Of a DNA stretch of 64,000 nt, positions 37,401 through 47,828 are shown one piece after another. The stretch is from Agaricus subrufescens (taxonomy: Eukaryota; Basidiomycota; Agaricomycetes; Agaricales; Agaricaceae): positions 1,302,001 through 1,366,000 of the forward strand of contig CM057057.1 of the NCBI GenBank assembly GCA_029945375.1. The letters run 5' to 3'. The translations under genes and the position numbers were made by a program. Below the pieces are notes generated by a model that worked only from the letters and a program-made list of their open reading frames with translations, was not told the origin of the DNA and searched no databases. Every line of letters starts with the position of its first letter. The stretch's first letter is position 1.

Positions 37401-38602
37401 TGCCGTTAAAGCTCCTCAGAACAGATCCATCCCAAATATCATTCATTTCTGTAGTGGAACCGTAAACATCCCTGTCGAGATACTCTTCCATACCAGGTCT
37501 TGCGTATAGTCGGGCAAGCCAGTCTTTGAAGTCATGCATGATATACTCGCGAACAGGCTTGTTAGTGCTGTTTTTGTACAAGGCAGCTCCACATGTAGGA
37601 CCGCCAGGATCCTCAACGGAGGTGCAGACTCGCGGGACCCCATCTTCATGGTCGTAAAGCGAGAAACAGTTAGGACAACAAATGAAGGATTTGAATTTCG
37701 GAGTGATATTGGTTCGCTTGACGATGGTTTCAACGGTGCCGGGCAGGGACTGACATTGCACCTCGACCTCTTTGGGCACGTCAAAAACATTCGGTTGCTG
37801 CTTTAAGCCGGAGAAATAGAATGTGCAAATCTTCAGAGATACGCCAGAAAGTAGGTGGAGGGAGAGCACTAGAATATACCAAAGTGCTACCCAAGGTTCC
37901 ATACTGGAAAATGGTGAATCCATATATGGCCCTGTTGTAGCGCATAAGCGAGGAAAGTTAAGACGAGCAAATGCTCTTACCTGGATCTACTTGATTGACC
38001 TCTGAAGCTATACACCGTTGCCTTTCCCATTCGAGCTGCTTCATAGAAGAAATCTCGGTACTATCACGTCGCAATCGTTTTAACATGAGTATAAGTTCCC
38101 GTGATAAGGACGTATCTCCAATGCAATCCTTCAAGTATGAATGACCAGCTAATTTCTGTTGTTCTAACCATCGATCGTGGCTTATAACCAAACGATTGTG
38201 CTGCGAGTTGTCATCGAGTGCAAGTACCGTGGGGTCAACGAGAGGATACAGGTGCGTCTGACTGCGAGGCGGGATAGAGAATCTGAATGAGTGAGATCGG
38301 AGTCGGCCTCTGAGGATGGATGCGTTTCGTTGGAGTAGCTGGGCATCAACTTGGGCTAGCCATGCCCATGCGGCGGCATAACGTGCTGGTGATGTGGGGT
38401 GATTATGAAGTCCCGACGGTTGGCCGACGTCTACCAAGAATGTCGGTGAATCAAGTGATGTAAGCTCAGCACTGCTTTCACTTGGAATGTGGGCAAGAGC
38501 TTCATGACGATTATCCGACACTTGATGGATTTGGAACTCGATGGTACCAAGACGGCGGCCATCTGGACCACACTGAGGGCAACGACAAAAGTTTGGGGCC
38601 AT
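34489..38602 (-). CDS. Plavaka/Tnp2-type (CACTA-like) transposase
   Basis: Start at 38602 (MAPNFCRCPQCGPDG, a CxCxxC head seen in this transposase group). The second large exon (36481-37923) runs through a hydrophobic-looking helix, then FICCPNCFSLYDHEDG and further cysteines (zinc ribbon), REYIMHDFKDWLARLYARPG, MNDIWDGSVLRSF, EGRLIFSLNMDSFNPFG, GAIYMTCLNLPRELRN, LVGIIPGPNEPSLTQINH and PYWDPSSFVVIDSMHCFYLG. The acidic residues in NMDSFNP and VIDSMH are candidates for the RNase H-fold active site, with FAFERFNYLLQ further on as the candidate glutamate region. Two SAP-like segments (LGIPCDGTKEDMLLRLK and RSRKKGDLLAILLHQGV) suggest DNA binding. The C-terminal half (35715 to 34489) carries KLHADQWRSFFTINLPITLL and LVPNQHNALHFGEYLRRFGP. 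Exons join in frame with no obvious break, so it may be functional. It would cut and move the element ends. Confidence 0.85.
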
Positions 38603-38676
38603 GAAAGGGAAGATTTCTTGAGTAGACGTATATATATTTATTGTTTTCCGAACGGGGTTAACTAAAACAAAGAAAT

Positions 38677-41600
38677 TCAAGCTGGCAGTGGGCGATCATC
38701 ACGAGTCCTTATATGGGCATGCCTTTGACCAAAGCTGTGATACAATCAGTCCGTGTGGCAGGGGTATCAGACGACTGTGACACATACCGAAGGATGCCTC
38801 GAGGTAATGTTAAATCAATCGGAGGCCGAGCATTAACGGCCTCTTTTTCAATCTCGTCGAGGGTGCTGTACCAAAGTGGATCGTAAAAATTAAGCGGAAG
38901 TCCAGGAGCAATAGGCGCGTCGATGTTCTTGCGGGGTGGATTCGGTTGATGGCGGTAACGGGGGAACCTGCCCTTGCCCTTAGGTTTACCATCGGGCCCA
39001 TACCTCTGCGCGATATCCAAATGATCCCAGACTGCAAAGAAATCTTGTGCATCTAGGTTCCGCCAAAACGGAGTGCGTTTCTCGAACCGTGTGCCAGTAG
39101 CATACGTGATTTCCTCATCTTCACTACATGCTTCCTGAGGTATAGTCTTCCATAATTGTGCATGCCTGGCCATGGTGGGTCCTTTTGTAGCTAAGGTTAA
39201 AGCAACCTTTTCACGTCTGTTCCTTTGCTGCGCCGTCTATAAGTTAGAAAGTTAACCGGATATAATGAAACAGCTCACATAGTACTGTCGCGTTTTTTGA
39301 TTAACAAGGCGCGTTTTAGCCTCTCCTGCAGTGATTTCGTCGGATGACAAAGTTCTTAGAGATCGTTGATAGGACACATGTAACTTTCGAAGACGTTGAG
39401 TGAAGGCTTTCTTGACTCTGACTTCGTCCTTGACCATGACGCCCGGTTGTGCAACGTATCTTTTGGTAAGTAAGTGGGCGATGCGAATATTCCAAGGCGT
39501 GACTGGGGAGGGGCCATCAAAATCGAAAAATATATCATCTAGTTGTGGGCCGTCTACTGCCTTGTTGGTGTTCGCAAAACACCTAACCTGCTGGGGGGCG
39601 GCCACACGGATATCTGGATTTTCCGTATTGAACAAATAGGCAATCTCCCTTCGAATTTCGGCCTAGGCTGTATTAAGCCAGAGTGAAGAAGAGAGCATCT
39701 GCAACTAACCTTGAATTCATTATCATCGGCAGGGCGACGTTTGGGTGTATATATTTTGTGCTCTGCCTTGTTGCTCCCTTTTACTGTATCCCCCGAACCG
39801 TCTTCCGGACTACAGCGTTCGTCTGTGAAAGATTTTGCGGTGGCTCGATGCCGAGATTGCTTGGACTTTGACAACATTCTGACAGCAGGCGATATAACTT
39901 GATCGCCCGTATCACTATCGCCTCCGAGCGTTCGACCTTCGAGTAGCTGACCACAGGATTTGCATTTGCCACAATCCTGACACTAGTGTGCATGGATACC
40001 TCGGTAAAAAGGTAAAACAGAACTACTTACAACGATGGATTGCTGACGCTCAAATGCTTCATAACGCTGAATCCGTGGCCTAAAGCGTTTCGTACTATCT
40101 TCAGTAGTTTCTAAATATTATGAGATAGAGCAGGACAATGAAGAAAATTTGCGCACCCGCGTCTCTGTCGACCCGCATATCTTTGAACGTGTGTAAATTA
40201 GGAACCAATATACAAAAACACGTAGGAACAAAGACTAACCAATTGACATTTCTTTCTCTACTGACTCCTGCACCCTATAATTGGCAAATTTCATCGCCAA
40301 GGGGTCCATTCTGCCTTCTGCTTCTTCCTCGGTCGTAAGTTCGAGATTGTGGTCTTCGTGATTTGCATGCTCTACATCAGCCTCCCCATTAGATGCCTCG
40401 TCATCCATTGATCCTCTATCGTCGATAGGAAAGTTCCAAATATTGCCTCTCCTTTCTTTCGGATTCAAATTTTCTCCAACACCCTCCGGCCTTTCTTCTG
40501 GATCCTTCCCCTTCATTCCTTCCTCCGACACGTCAACCTCTGGTTTCCTCTTCATTGCTAATACTTTTATCTCTTCTTCCACTACTTCTTCTTCCTCGTT
40601 GTCCGTTGCCTCTTGCGACCCATCTAGCTTACGACCGTTCCGCTCGCCTGTGTCGTCAACAGCAAACTTCCATATACTACTTCCACTCCCACTCCGATCC
40701 ATTTCCTCTCTGACGTCCTCTTTTTCTTCTTCTGCAACACGCCCTTTACCTCCCTCCTTGGTCACGTCGATTGGTATGTCTGCTTTCCTTTTTAATCTCA
40801 CGGCCACCTTATCTTCCTTATTGATAGCTGTCCTTTCCAGTCCCTTTGATTTCACGACTGCTCGGACCTCTGCTCCATGCGCTGGTGGATGATCCCAGAA
40901 GCTTTGAGCCCCACCAATTTCCATACGAATCATTTCCCGGCGTTCACCACGTGGTACAGGCTGAGACGAACTGTCGTATTCAATTGAGGTTTTCACAGCG
41001 GCACGGGGCTGCTTTGAGATGCCTCTACGATGCTTTGACGCGATCCTCAAATCGAGCCGGGGAACACCTTGACAAGTATCAATACATGTAACTCGGATCA
41101 CGACAATGCCACACCTGTTGTATAACTAGACTCGGGGAGTGCAACGTCGAGTGAACCGGAAACATTGTCTCGTGTTTCGTAGTGGAATTTCTTTGACATT
41201 CCTTGCTCGCGGCATGAGCCGTCTTCCCGACTACGTTTCTGGGGCACACTACTCCTTGCGATAGGTGATTCACCTGGATTTGATCGCTCATCGTTTGCTT
41301 CTGTAATCGTCATTTTTTGGGCTTTGTTGTAGTCTTCTTCAATTTCCATCCGATCACACTCCTCGACTTCATCCATTATGTCGATCCCATCGTCCGACCT
41401 AAACTCTAAAGGAGAGCCGAGCTGATGTAGCGAAGGAGATACAGCAGGAACGATGAGCATTGTGGGGGATCTTGTTTCACATGATTGCGTAACGGTAGGA
41501 CCGGATTGAGTTGATGAGGCTCGCGAAAATAGAATGTTTGTGGTAGGAGTGTCGAAACCGTCAAAAGACATATTTTCAGCATCTCTCTCAAGCTCCACCT

Positions 41601-42030
41601 CGGTGTCTTCCCACTTTACCGAATGTTCAGGGGTACTTTCCGGAAGGAATAACGATTCAGGTTGTTGGTGGAGGCTGTGACCTTCGAAAAATCAGTAAAG
41701 GATAGTAGAAAAAGTGGTTGGATGGAACATACCATGCTCTTCATCTTGCGGCTCAGGTACGTTTACAAATGCTTTTCCACCAGATCCGCTCGAATTATTG
41801 GTAGCCTCGTCATGTGTGCCTCTAGCTGACTGACGGCTTGTTTTTGACCTTGGCCCACAAGATCGACGTACAGCATGAAAGGCTCTCTGCTTACGTTTTT
41901 CTGGTATGGCATGTTTTGCATCATTGGACTCTGCCTCGCACGATCGACGTAGAGGATCAAAGGCTCTCTCCTTACGCCGTTCCGGTGCACTGCTATCACT
42001 ACAAAAAGGTTCACCAACGGTAGAAAGCAT
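38677..42030 (-). CDS. Second large Plavaka-associated protein (transposon accessory)
   Basis: About eight exons, same strand and just upstream of the transposase. Start at 42030 (MLSTVGEPFCSDSSAPERRK). The first exon carries a short tandem duplication (PERRKERAF..LRRSC / PEKRKQRAF..VRRSC). The large third exon (about 40235-41070) is charged, with a second tandem repeat whose units end SIWKFAVDDTGE and NIWNFPIDDRGS. Later exons have CQDCGKCKSCGQ, a likely zinc knuckle (about 39930-39980), a helical region (RVKKAFTQRLRKLHVSYQR), and a C-terminal domain with RFEKRTPFWRNLDAQDFFAV, GKGRFPRYR and APGLPLNFYDPLW, a module I associate with agaricomycete transposon-linked proteins. The end is near 38709 or, after a short terminal intron, at 38677. 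It may be a TNPA-like DNA-binding partner; that role is inference. Confidence 0.7.
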
Positions 42031-42119
42031 TAAAAGAATAGACGTACGTTCTCATGAAAGAAAAGGAAAGACTGAGAGCCAGCAAGTTTGTCAAACCGGC
42101 TTTTAAATATACCACTACG

Positions 42120-42734
42120 CGCCGATAAAACAAAGCTACCATGAGGGTCTGAAAACATCGGCACTCTCATGGAAACAAGGGCCGCGCAAAGACAAAGATT
42201 GCTTTATTTATCTTGTCCTGAGTGATTTTCCTGAAAATATCTCCGACGAGCTGCTATCTCCGTAACTGAGCCGACGAGGTAAGCAGACGTATGTATGTTA
42301 CACTATGGAATAAGCGCAAGGCACAATGACATTGAACCAGACGAGGGTGATAAACGATATTCTATCATATTCCATAAGGGTCATAAAAAAGGGCTCGTTC
42401 CTCAAGATGAACATCCTCACCGAAGTACAATCGGCTGCGAAAAAAAAATGCAGCGACAAGTACAAACAAAGATGATGCCATGGATATTAACAGAGTCAAG
42501 GTCGTGGGCTGTGAAATGTCCACACAGTCCACACATATTTTCGAGGTGTGCTTTCGCAACGCTGGTCATATTAAGCAAATGGTGGTAGAAAATGACAGTG
42601 GAACCTCACCTCGATATACAGCAACACAAAAGTTTGCAGACGAGATGAGAAACTTGAAGCTCCACCTCAGTCGGTCGCGTGTGATGGCGTTATCAATCTC
42701 AGCTGCATCACTACTTCAGAACCAATCCACATAA
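42120..42734. other. Interval between accessory protein and coiled-coil gene
   Basis: Short open frames exist on both strands: a plus-strand frame 42480-42734 and the minus-strand hydrophobic piece 42365-42559. I cannot decide which, if any, is coding. The minus-strand piece could be the last exon of the coiled-coil gene. Confidence 0.35.
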
Positions 42735-43925
42735 TTAAAGTATTTGCCACATACTAGCCAACGTCACATAATCTTGCCCGGTGCTTCGCAAGCTATTGGA
42801 ACCAGTAAAATATGTGTCATTTGAAGGAGAAAACGCGTCCAATTGGGTCTTGAGAGTCTCGCATGATTGATAGAGTTGCGCTACATCTTTGGACAGTGAC
42901 TCGACCACCTCCAAGCCAGAAACGAAAATCTCCGGCTGGGAGTCAAGTGAAGGTCTTGGTTCCTCAAAACGCTGTATACGTTCACCAAGTAGCTTCATGT
43001 GCTCCTGAAAAGACCGAATACGTTCAGTAAAGGATTGTAAATCACTTTGAATTCCGCCAACTATGCCCTCCAAGGCCTCAATATCCTTTGAACATTTTGA
43101 GCATTCGCCTTGAAACTTCTCATGCTCGCTACGAAGTTCATGTATGTCGTCTTTAATGAGAGCTAGTGCCCCATCAACTTCAGTGCGTTGACTTTCCAGG
43201 GCCCGCTGATGAGACAACTGAGAAGGAATAAGCACAATACCCTCGACTAAAGAAGTAAACTTACATTGAAATCGATGCACTTATTGATAAGAACAGTCTG
43301 GTCTGTGAGGTATTGTCTGCAACCATAGATCTCGCTTCGTAATGATGCTTCCATGACATCCGCTTTTTCTTGACTGCGACGGTCATGCTGAGCAATGGAT
43401 GAACTGAATTTGACTTCGACTAGACGAGAAACCATATTCTACTGATATGAGTAGGAGAAATATTTGACTTGAAAGAATAGATACCTCTAAAACCTCCATG
43501 CCGTCATCCAAAGGCCGCAATTCACTGTTATCACCCATACCCCCTGAACGTCCGATTGAATGCTTCGGATTTTGCAAATATGTAGGAATAGCGGAACCAT
43601 TAGACTAAGAACAACAGCTTAGTTAGGAAAATGATCTGATGAATAAACGAACCTCCATAATCAGAGATAGATAAACGACGGGTATTAGAGTGTGGCACCA
43701 AGAAACCGCGACAACCTAGTCGAAAAGTATTTAACAGAGGAGTGGCGCTATCAAGAACCTTATCAGCCGGCATTAAACAAAACAACAACTACCGGGTATG
43801 TTACATGCAGGACGACTCACTGAAATACGTTTCCTGAACGAGAACAAGGGAGCCCCGTAGAGGTCACCACGGAGACAGAGGGTTGCCACGAGCCATGGTA
43901 AGAAGACGGGTACAATGACGCGCAT
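42735..43925 (-). CDS. Coiled-coil protein with N-terminal hydrophobic segment
   Basis: Start at 43925 gives MRVIVPVFLPWLVATLCLRG, a signal peptide or signal anchor. Following exons read LVPHSNTRRLSISDYG, NPKHSIGRSGGMGDNSELRP and SSSIAQHDRRSQEKADVMEA, then a long heptad-rich exon (42735-43230) including LIKDDIHELRSEHEKFQGEC, IQSDLQSFTERIRSFQEHMK and LSKDVAQLYQSCETLKTQLD, a clear coiled coil. The frame stops at 42735, but an intron (gtgacg near 42766) could extend it into AAEIDNAITRDRLRWSFKFL (about 42600-42700). An open piece with a hydrophobic run (LLISMASSLFVLVAAFFF) lies further on at 42365-42559. No family recognised. It lies 2.4 kb from the SUN gene on the same strand. Confidence 0.6.
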
Positions 43926-44297
43926 CCTCTTGGCGTGAAGATTCAAGGATAATAACATTCACTTGAACAGAGTCATACTTGCAAGGGTATGATACCTCCG
44001 GTTGCAAGATGAAAGCTGACGATTTGCACGAGGACATATGTACTCTCGGCAGAAAATGAATCATCCAAGGACGTAGTGTACTCTTGGGGTTCAGTAGAAT
44101 CGCGCAAGGTATGATATCTCTTGCTAGAAATGAGGATTCTGCTGGTATCGAAATCATCGAATCGCAGTGGTGGCAGTCAGGAGAAGGTAGGCGTGGGTTT
44201 AAAACTTCACACGACTCGGACCGCCGTTGGACATCAATCAAAGCCACGTGATCACGCACAGTCGCAGCGCAGCAGCTAGTAAATTACAAAAAAAAAA

Positions 44298-45217
44298 CTA
44301 GACATATCGAGAGCTATGATTACGTTTCATCTTGGATAAGGACTTTTTCTGCACCCATCGAGGTCCTTCGTCGCTAATGTAAAATGCATATTTCCTCCCG
44401 TCGAACTCCTGGACTGCACTGGCACCCTGCGCAATTACCCAATCTACTTTCTTCTTTCCATTATTGATCCATACTTGGCGTTCAACGCATCTTGATTCCC
44501 CGTCAACGTGATTGACAACATCACACACAAAAAGAGCCTTCTCTTGTATGACTGAGCCTTGCGGAACCTTAGGAGGTAATTCGATTCGTCTACCGATACG
44601 ATAGTAGTACCAGTACTGATCAGGTTTCCCATTATAGAGCTTAATCCTGTAGCAGGTCTCGTAAGGGTTACTGGATACCTAAATCGACAGATTAGCAGAT
44701 ACTCGAGGGTAAGTAAATAACATACAGTAGGTTTGACTTTCAGAGGTTTCAAGAAATCAGGACTCAACGACCCTGCTCTCGAGCTGGGGGACTAGTCTGG
44801 GGTTATTACACGCACGTTCAAGGAAGACAGGACAAACCTCGAAAGAGCTTTTTTCCTGTCCATATGAGGTCACGGAGGAGAGGCTTGAAAGGGATTCTGT
44901 TCGTGAGAGCACCTCCGACGCCTGCTTTGTCGCTGTTTTGGGTAGGCTCGTTTTCTTTAAGCCGGGTGGGGTGTTGAATTGTAGCGAAAGAAGGTCTTCA
45001 AACCGAGCACTAAGTTCTCCAACGAGATTGAGACCCTTAAAAGCCGAAGTTAGCTTCAGAAAGAAAATGAAGCAGTAAGACTTGCCTTGGCGGATACTTT
45101 GGCTTTCGGGTGTGAAATCATAGTAAGTCCAGAGCCAGAGATATCCTGTATGTTCCTTAGAGCGAAATACCCTTCTCCGCGCTTGAATGTGCTAGACGCA
45201 GACTGAGTCGCATCCAT
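44298..45217 (-). CDS. Unrecognised cargo protein with tyrosine/tryptophan-rich C-terminal domain
   Basis: Four exons join in frame. Exon 1 from 45217 (MDATQSASSTFKRGEGYFAL) ends at 45086 before a GC donor (AAG|gcaagt). Exon 2 (GLNLVGELSARFEDLLSLQF) is followed by a serine-rich linker, exon 3 (SPSSRAGSLSPDFLKPLKVK) and exon 4 (VSSNPYETCYRIKLYNGKPD to KSLSKMKRNHSSRYV, stop at 44298). The last exon is dense in Y, W and C (QYWYYYRIGRR, KKVDWVIAQGASAVQEFDGR), as in a folded beta-rich domain. No family recognised and no function assigned. It sits between the coiled-coil gene (same strand) and a plus-strand gene sharing the upstream region. Confidence 0.6.
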
Positions 45218-45454
45218 GGCGATGAAAGGGATTGATGGCGAAAGTTCAAAGAGGGTCCATGCATAAATATAGTCACCGGCTATCCGTAAACAATGGCACC
45301 GGCTATCACTAGGTCCCAGTCGCTGGTTTCCCCAGGGTTTCCCGGTCATGCCTTGATTATAATCTTACTCCTAACTCACCTTTTGAGAACCTTGTCCCCG
45401 TTATGGACAAAGACGTAGAGACGACGGATCACTTGCGATACGGGCCGACGCACG

Positions 45455-45463
45455 TATATAAAA
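45455..45463 (+). promoter_or_regulatory. TATA box upstream of the 45507 gene
   Basis: TATATAAAA, about 45-50 bases before the ATG at 45507, on the correct strand. One of the few clear core-promoter motifs in the window. Confidence 0.55.
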
Positions 45464-45506
45464 CCCGATCGTCAAAGGGCACGCATTACCATCGACTTCA
45501 ACCGCC

Positions 45507-46087
45507 ATGCCCTCCATTCAAGTACTTCCTCCTGGTACCGCCTTCATCGTAAATATTGTTCATGCTGTTTTCTCCAGTAATCCACTAATATGATGCCCTT
45601 TAAGCAACCAGTCAATTTCAACGCGCGATTTTACTCGGCAGAAAAAAAAACCAGTACTCGACTCTCCGTCGGCTGCTACCAATCGCAGCGTGGTCATCAC
45701 CTTGCTAGAGTCGACACTATTTTCCAAGCCCGTCCCTACCAGAAATATGTCCATAGCTGTTTTGTTTATGCTCATAGCGGCGGCTTGGTGCATAAATTTG
45801 CTGTTTTCTGCGCAAACGACGTACGACTCCCCGTAAACCATTCTATTCCAGGGCAACACTGGCGTGGAGATTTATTGGTGATGCGCTGTGGATCTCGCAA
45901 AGAGATGACTTTCGTAAATCTCAGATTCGGCGATCTGCAAATAATCGACCAAATTGTGAATCAGTAAGTGTATCTACTCACCTTGACATCGAGTACATCA
46001 TAGTAATTTTCTAGTTTTACTGTCGTAGTAGAGCAAACCACACCGTTTAGATTTCCATCCCAAGACACTTTGACTATCCATATCTAA
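45507..46087 (+). CDS. Small unrecognised cargo protein
   Basis: Three exons: MPSIQVLPPGTAFI (from 45507), a main exon (about 45604-45962) with NFNARFYSAEKKTSTRLSVG, CFVYAHSGGLVHKFAVFCAN, QHWRGDLLVMRCGSRKE and VNLRFGDLQIIDQIV, and a last exon HFTVVVEQTTPFRFPSQDTL ending HI at 46087. The introns (gtaaat...aag and gtaagt...tag) restore frame. About 165 residues, beta-rich with aromatic residues. No domain recognised. A good TATA box precedes it, and it diverges from the gene at 44298-45217. Confidence 0.55.
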
Positions 46088-46275
46088 TACGTATTAGGAT
46101 AAGTTATATAGTACTTCAATTTCGTAGTCAATTGCATCACCTACCGCACAATCATAATCTTTGCAGTACGATTGTCCAGTGCATATATCCAATTTGAACA
46201 TCTACCAGTGCTGCACGCCAGTTTCTAGCTCCAAATTGGAAAAAGAAAAAAAAAGGATATGTAGCCGAAATAACG

Positions 46276-47369
46276 CTACAACATAATTTCTTCGTGAATC
46301 CCTACACTATAAACACATGTAGAGGGAGCGCCCCAATTACTAGATATTTCTAAGATTACGAAATTGATGGGAGGGGTGGGGATGCCTTTGAAGAAGGACG
46401 AAACTTCAAATGTCTGGTGAGTATTAAAGGAAGAGATATCATATGAAGAGTTCACCAGCTGGATGAACTGAGAAGCTGCTGAGATGCCGGGAGGGAAAGG
46501 CTTTGAGAAGAGGAAATGAGATGCAGGACGCGATGCAATGGACAATCCCTCTAGAAATGGTCCCTCATAGAGTGCCCACAAGGTAAAGTCGCGAGGCGCC
46601 TTGCGTGCTGATGTGGAAGTGATCAAACTTGGATGAACATTGTTTAGGCTGACCGATCCGATGTGAACGTTCTCATTCAGCTTGATGCCAACATGCCCCT
46701 GTTGCCCTGCAAATTCCCAGCAACGACCAATCGCAATGCTATCATCGAGGATAGCAGATGGAGGGACCGGCGACGGTCGTTTGGTGAACGTGTTGGTGGA
46801 GTCTACCGGAGTGAGGGAAGTGGGTGAAGTGAATGCTTTGAACACCACTGCACCGTCACCACCAGCAGCGAAATTTCTTGGAGTACGTCGAGTATCATGA
46901 AGCCAATTACGACCGGACATGAGCTGGAAGGAAGAATGGTCTCCGATGGGGAAAGCTCGTATCTTAACTGAGCACGCAATTGAATGAGGGTTTTCTCCAC
47001 ACTTCCACAGAAGGATTTCCGCGGTGATCCAAGAGACCCAAGCCACTGCGACCGCCCGGGTGAAGAATCTCAACATTTGCGAAAAAGAGGACTGTATCGT
47101 GTGAGGAACGAGACAAGGAAAGAAGAGGAGGAACTCACATTACGAGGTTTGCTGCTTTTCTTGTGATCGCGGCCTCCTCTCTCTTGATTAAAAACAGTTT
47201 CAGCGGCGGTGTCTTCTCGCCTTAAGGCATTGTTCGGACGCAGGTGCATGAACATCTTGAATGAAGGACGCTGTGAGAAGGCTCGATGGGTAAGCTCGAT
47301 ACGCTTCTTATTCATGATAAAACAAAGCCTTCCTAAGAGAGAACAACGTTTCTTTCGTCTCGATGCCAA
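46276..47369 (-). CDS. SUN-domain (Sad1/UNC-84) membrane protein
   Basis: SUN proteins span the inner nuclear membrane and bind KASH partners to link chromosomes to the cytoskeleton; some fungal SUN proteins act in the ER. Exon 1 (start 47369, or the in-frame MNKKRIELTHRAF at 47315) is basic and soluble. After a 5' GTGAGT intron, exon 2 resumes SSFSQMLRFFTRAVAVAWVS, running into a membrane helix (VAVAWVSWITAEILLW). The rest is a SUN domain: NFAAGGDGAVVFKAFTSP, PSAILDDSIAIGRCWEFAGQ, QGHVGIKLNENVHIGSVSLN, ARKAPRDFTLWALYEG and, at the end, VILEISSNWGAPSTCVYSVG, matching the conserved CW.F.G..G.V.I.L and P.DF.LW.L blocks. Topology is basic tail outside, SUN domain in the lumen. There is no long coiled coil before the SUN domain, which most nuclear SUN proteins have. 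It lies inside the candidate transposon. Confidence 0.85.
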
Positions 47370-47828
47370 CTATCTCCCGATTTTCGAGTGACTCCCAAAT
47401 TGATATCCGGGGAAACCCTGTTGTAAAGGAGGACAATGAGTACTCTCCGATGACAATTGATTCAGCAGACCATGAACGGACGCTCTATGGTACGGCGAGA
47501 GGATACTACATTCTCTCTCGTGCGTGTTGGTGGTGGAAGTCGATCAATTGTATTTGATGCCAGCTATATACGGCAGTCAAAACAATTATATAAGCATCCT
47601 CTCTCCTTCCGGGCCTCAATGAGCAGACTTTGATTACGTCGCTTGCGCTGTGACTGAGAGAGACACGGTCCCTCAATCCCACAATGGGCTTTCCAGGCAC
47701 TTGATAGAACTATTCGTCGCCAAGTACCTGCTGGGGAAATCCCTTGACAACGATTCTATACCTGGCTCAAAGAACGCAATCAACCCTGAGAGTAACCCAT
47801 TTAAATAGATTTCCGATTTCTGTAATTT
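47370..47828. promoter_or_regulatory. Divergent intergenic region, SUN and WD40 genes
   Basis: Head-to-head interval. A TATATAAG string at about 47587 points towards the WD40 gene. Nothing else notable. Confidence 0.45.

Noticed and set aside
42365..42559. C-terminal membrane tail of the 43925 coiled-coil gene (KASH-like)
   Set aside because: The hydrophobic run is attractive, but the candidate upstream exon leads into a different frame through the only good donor. Kept as a remark, not a call.
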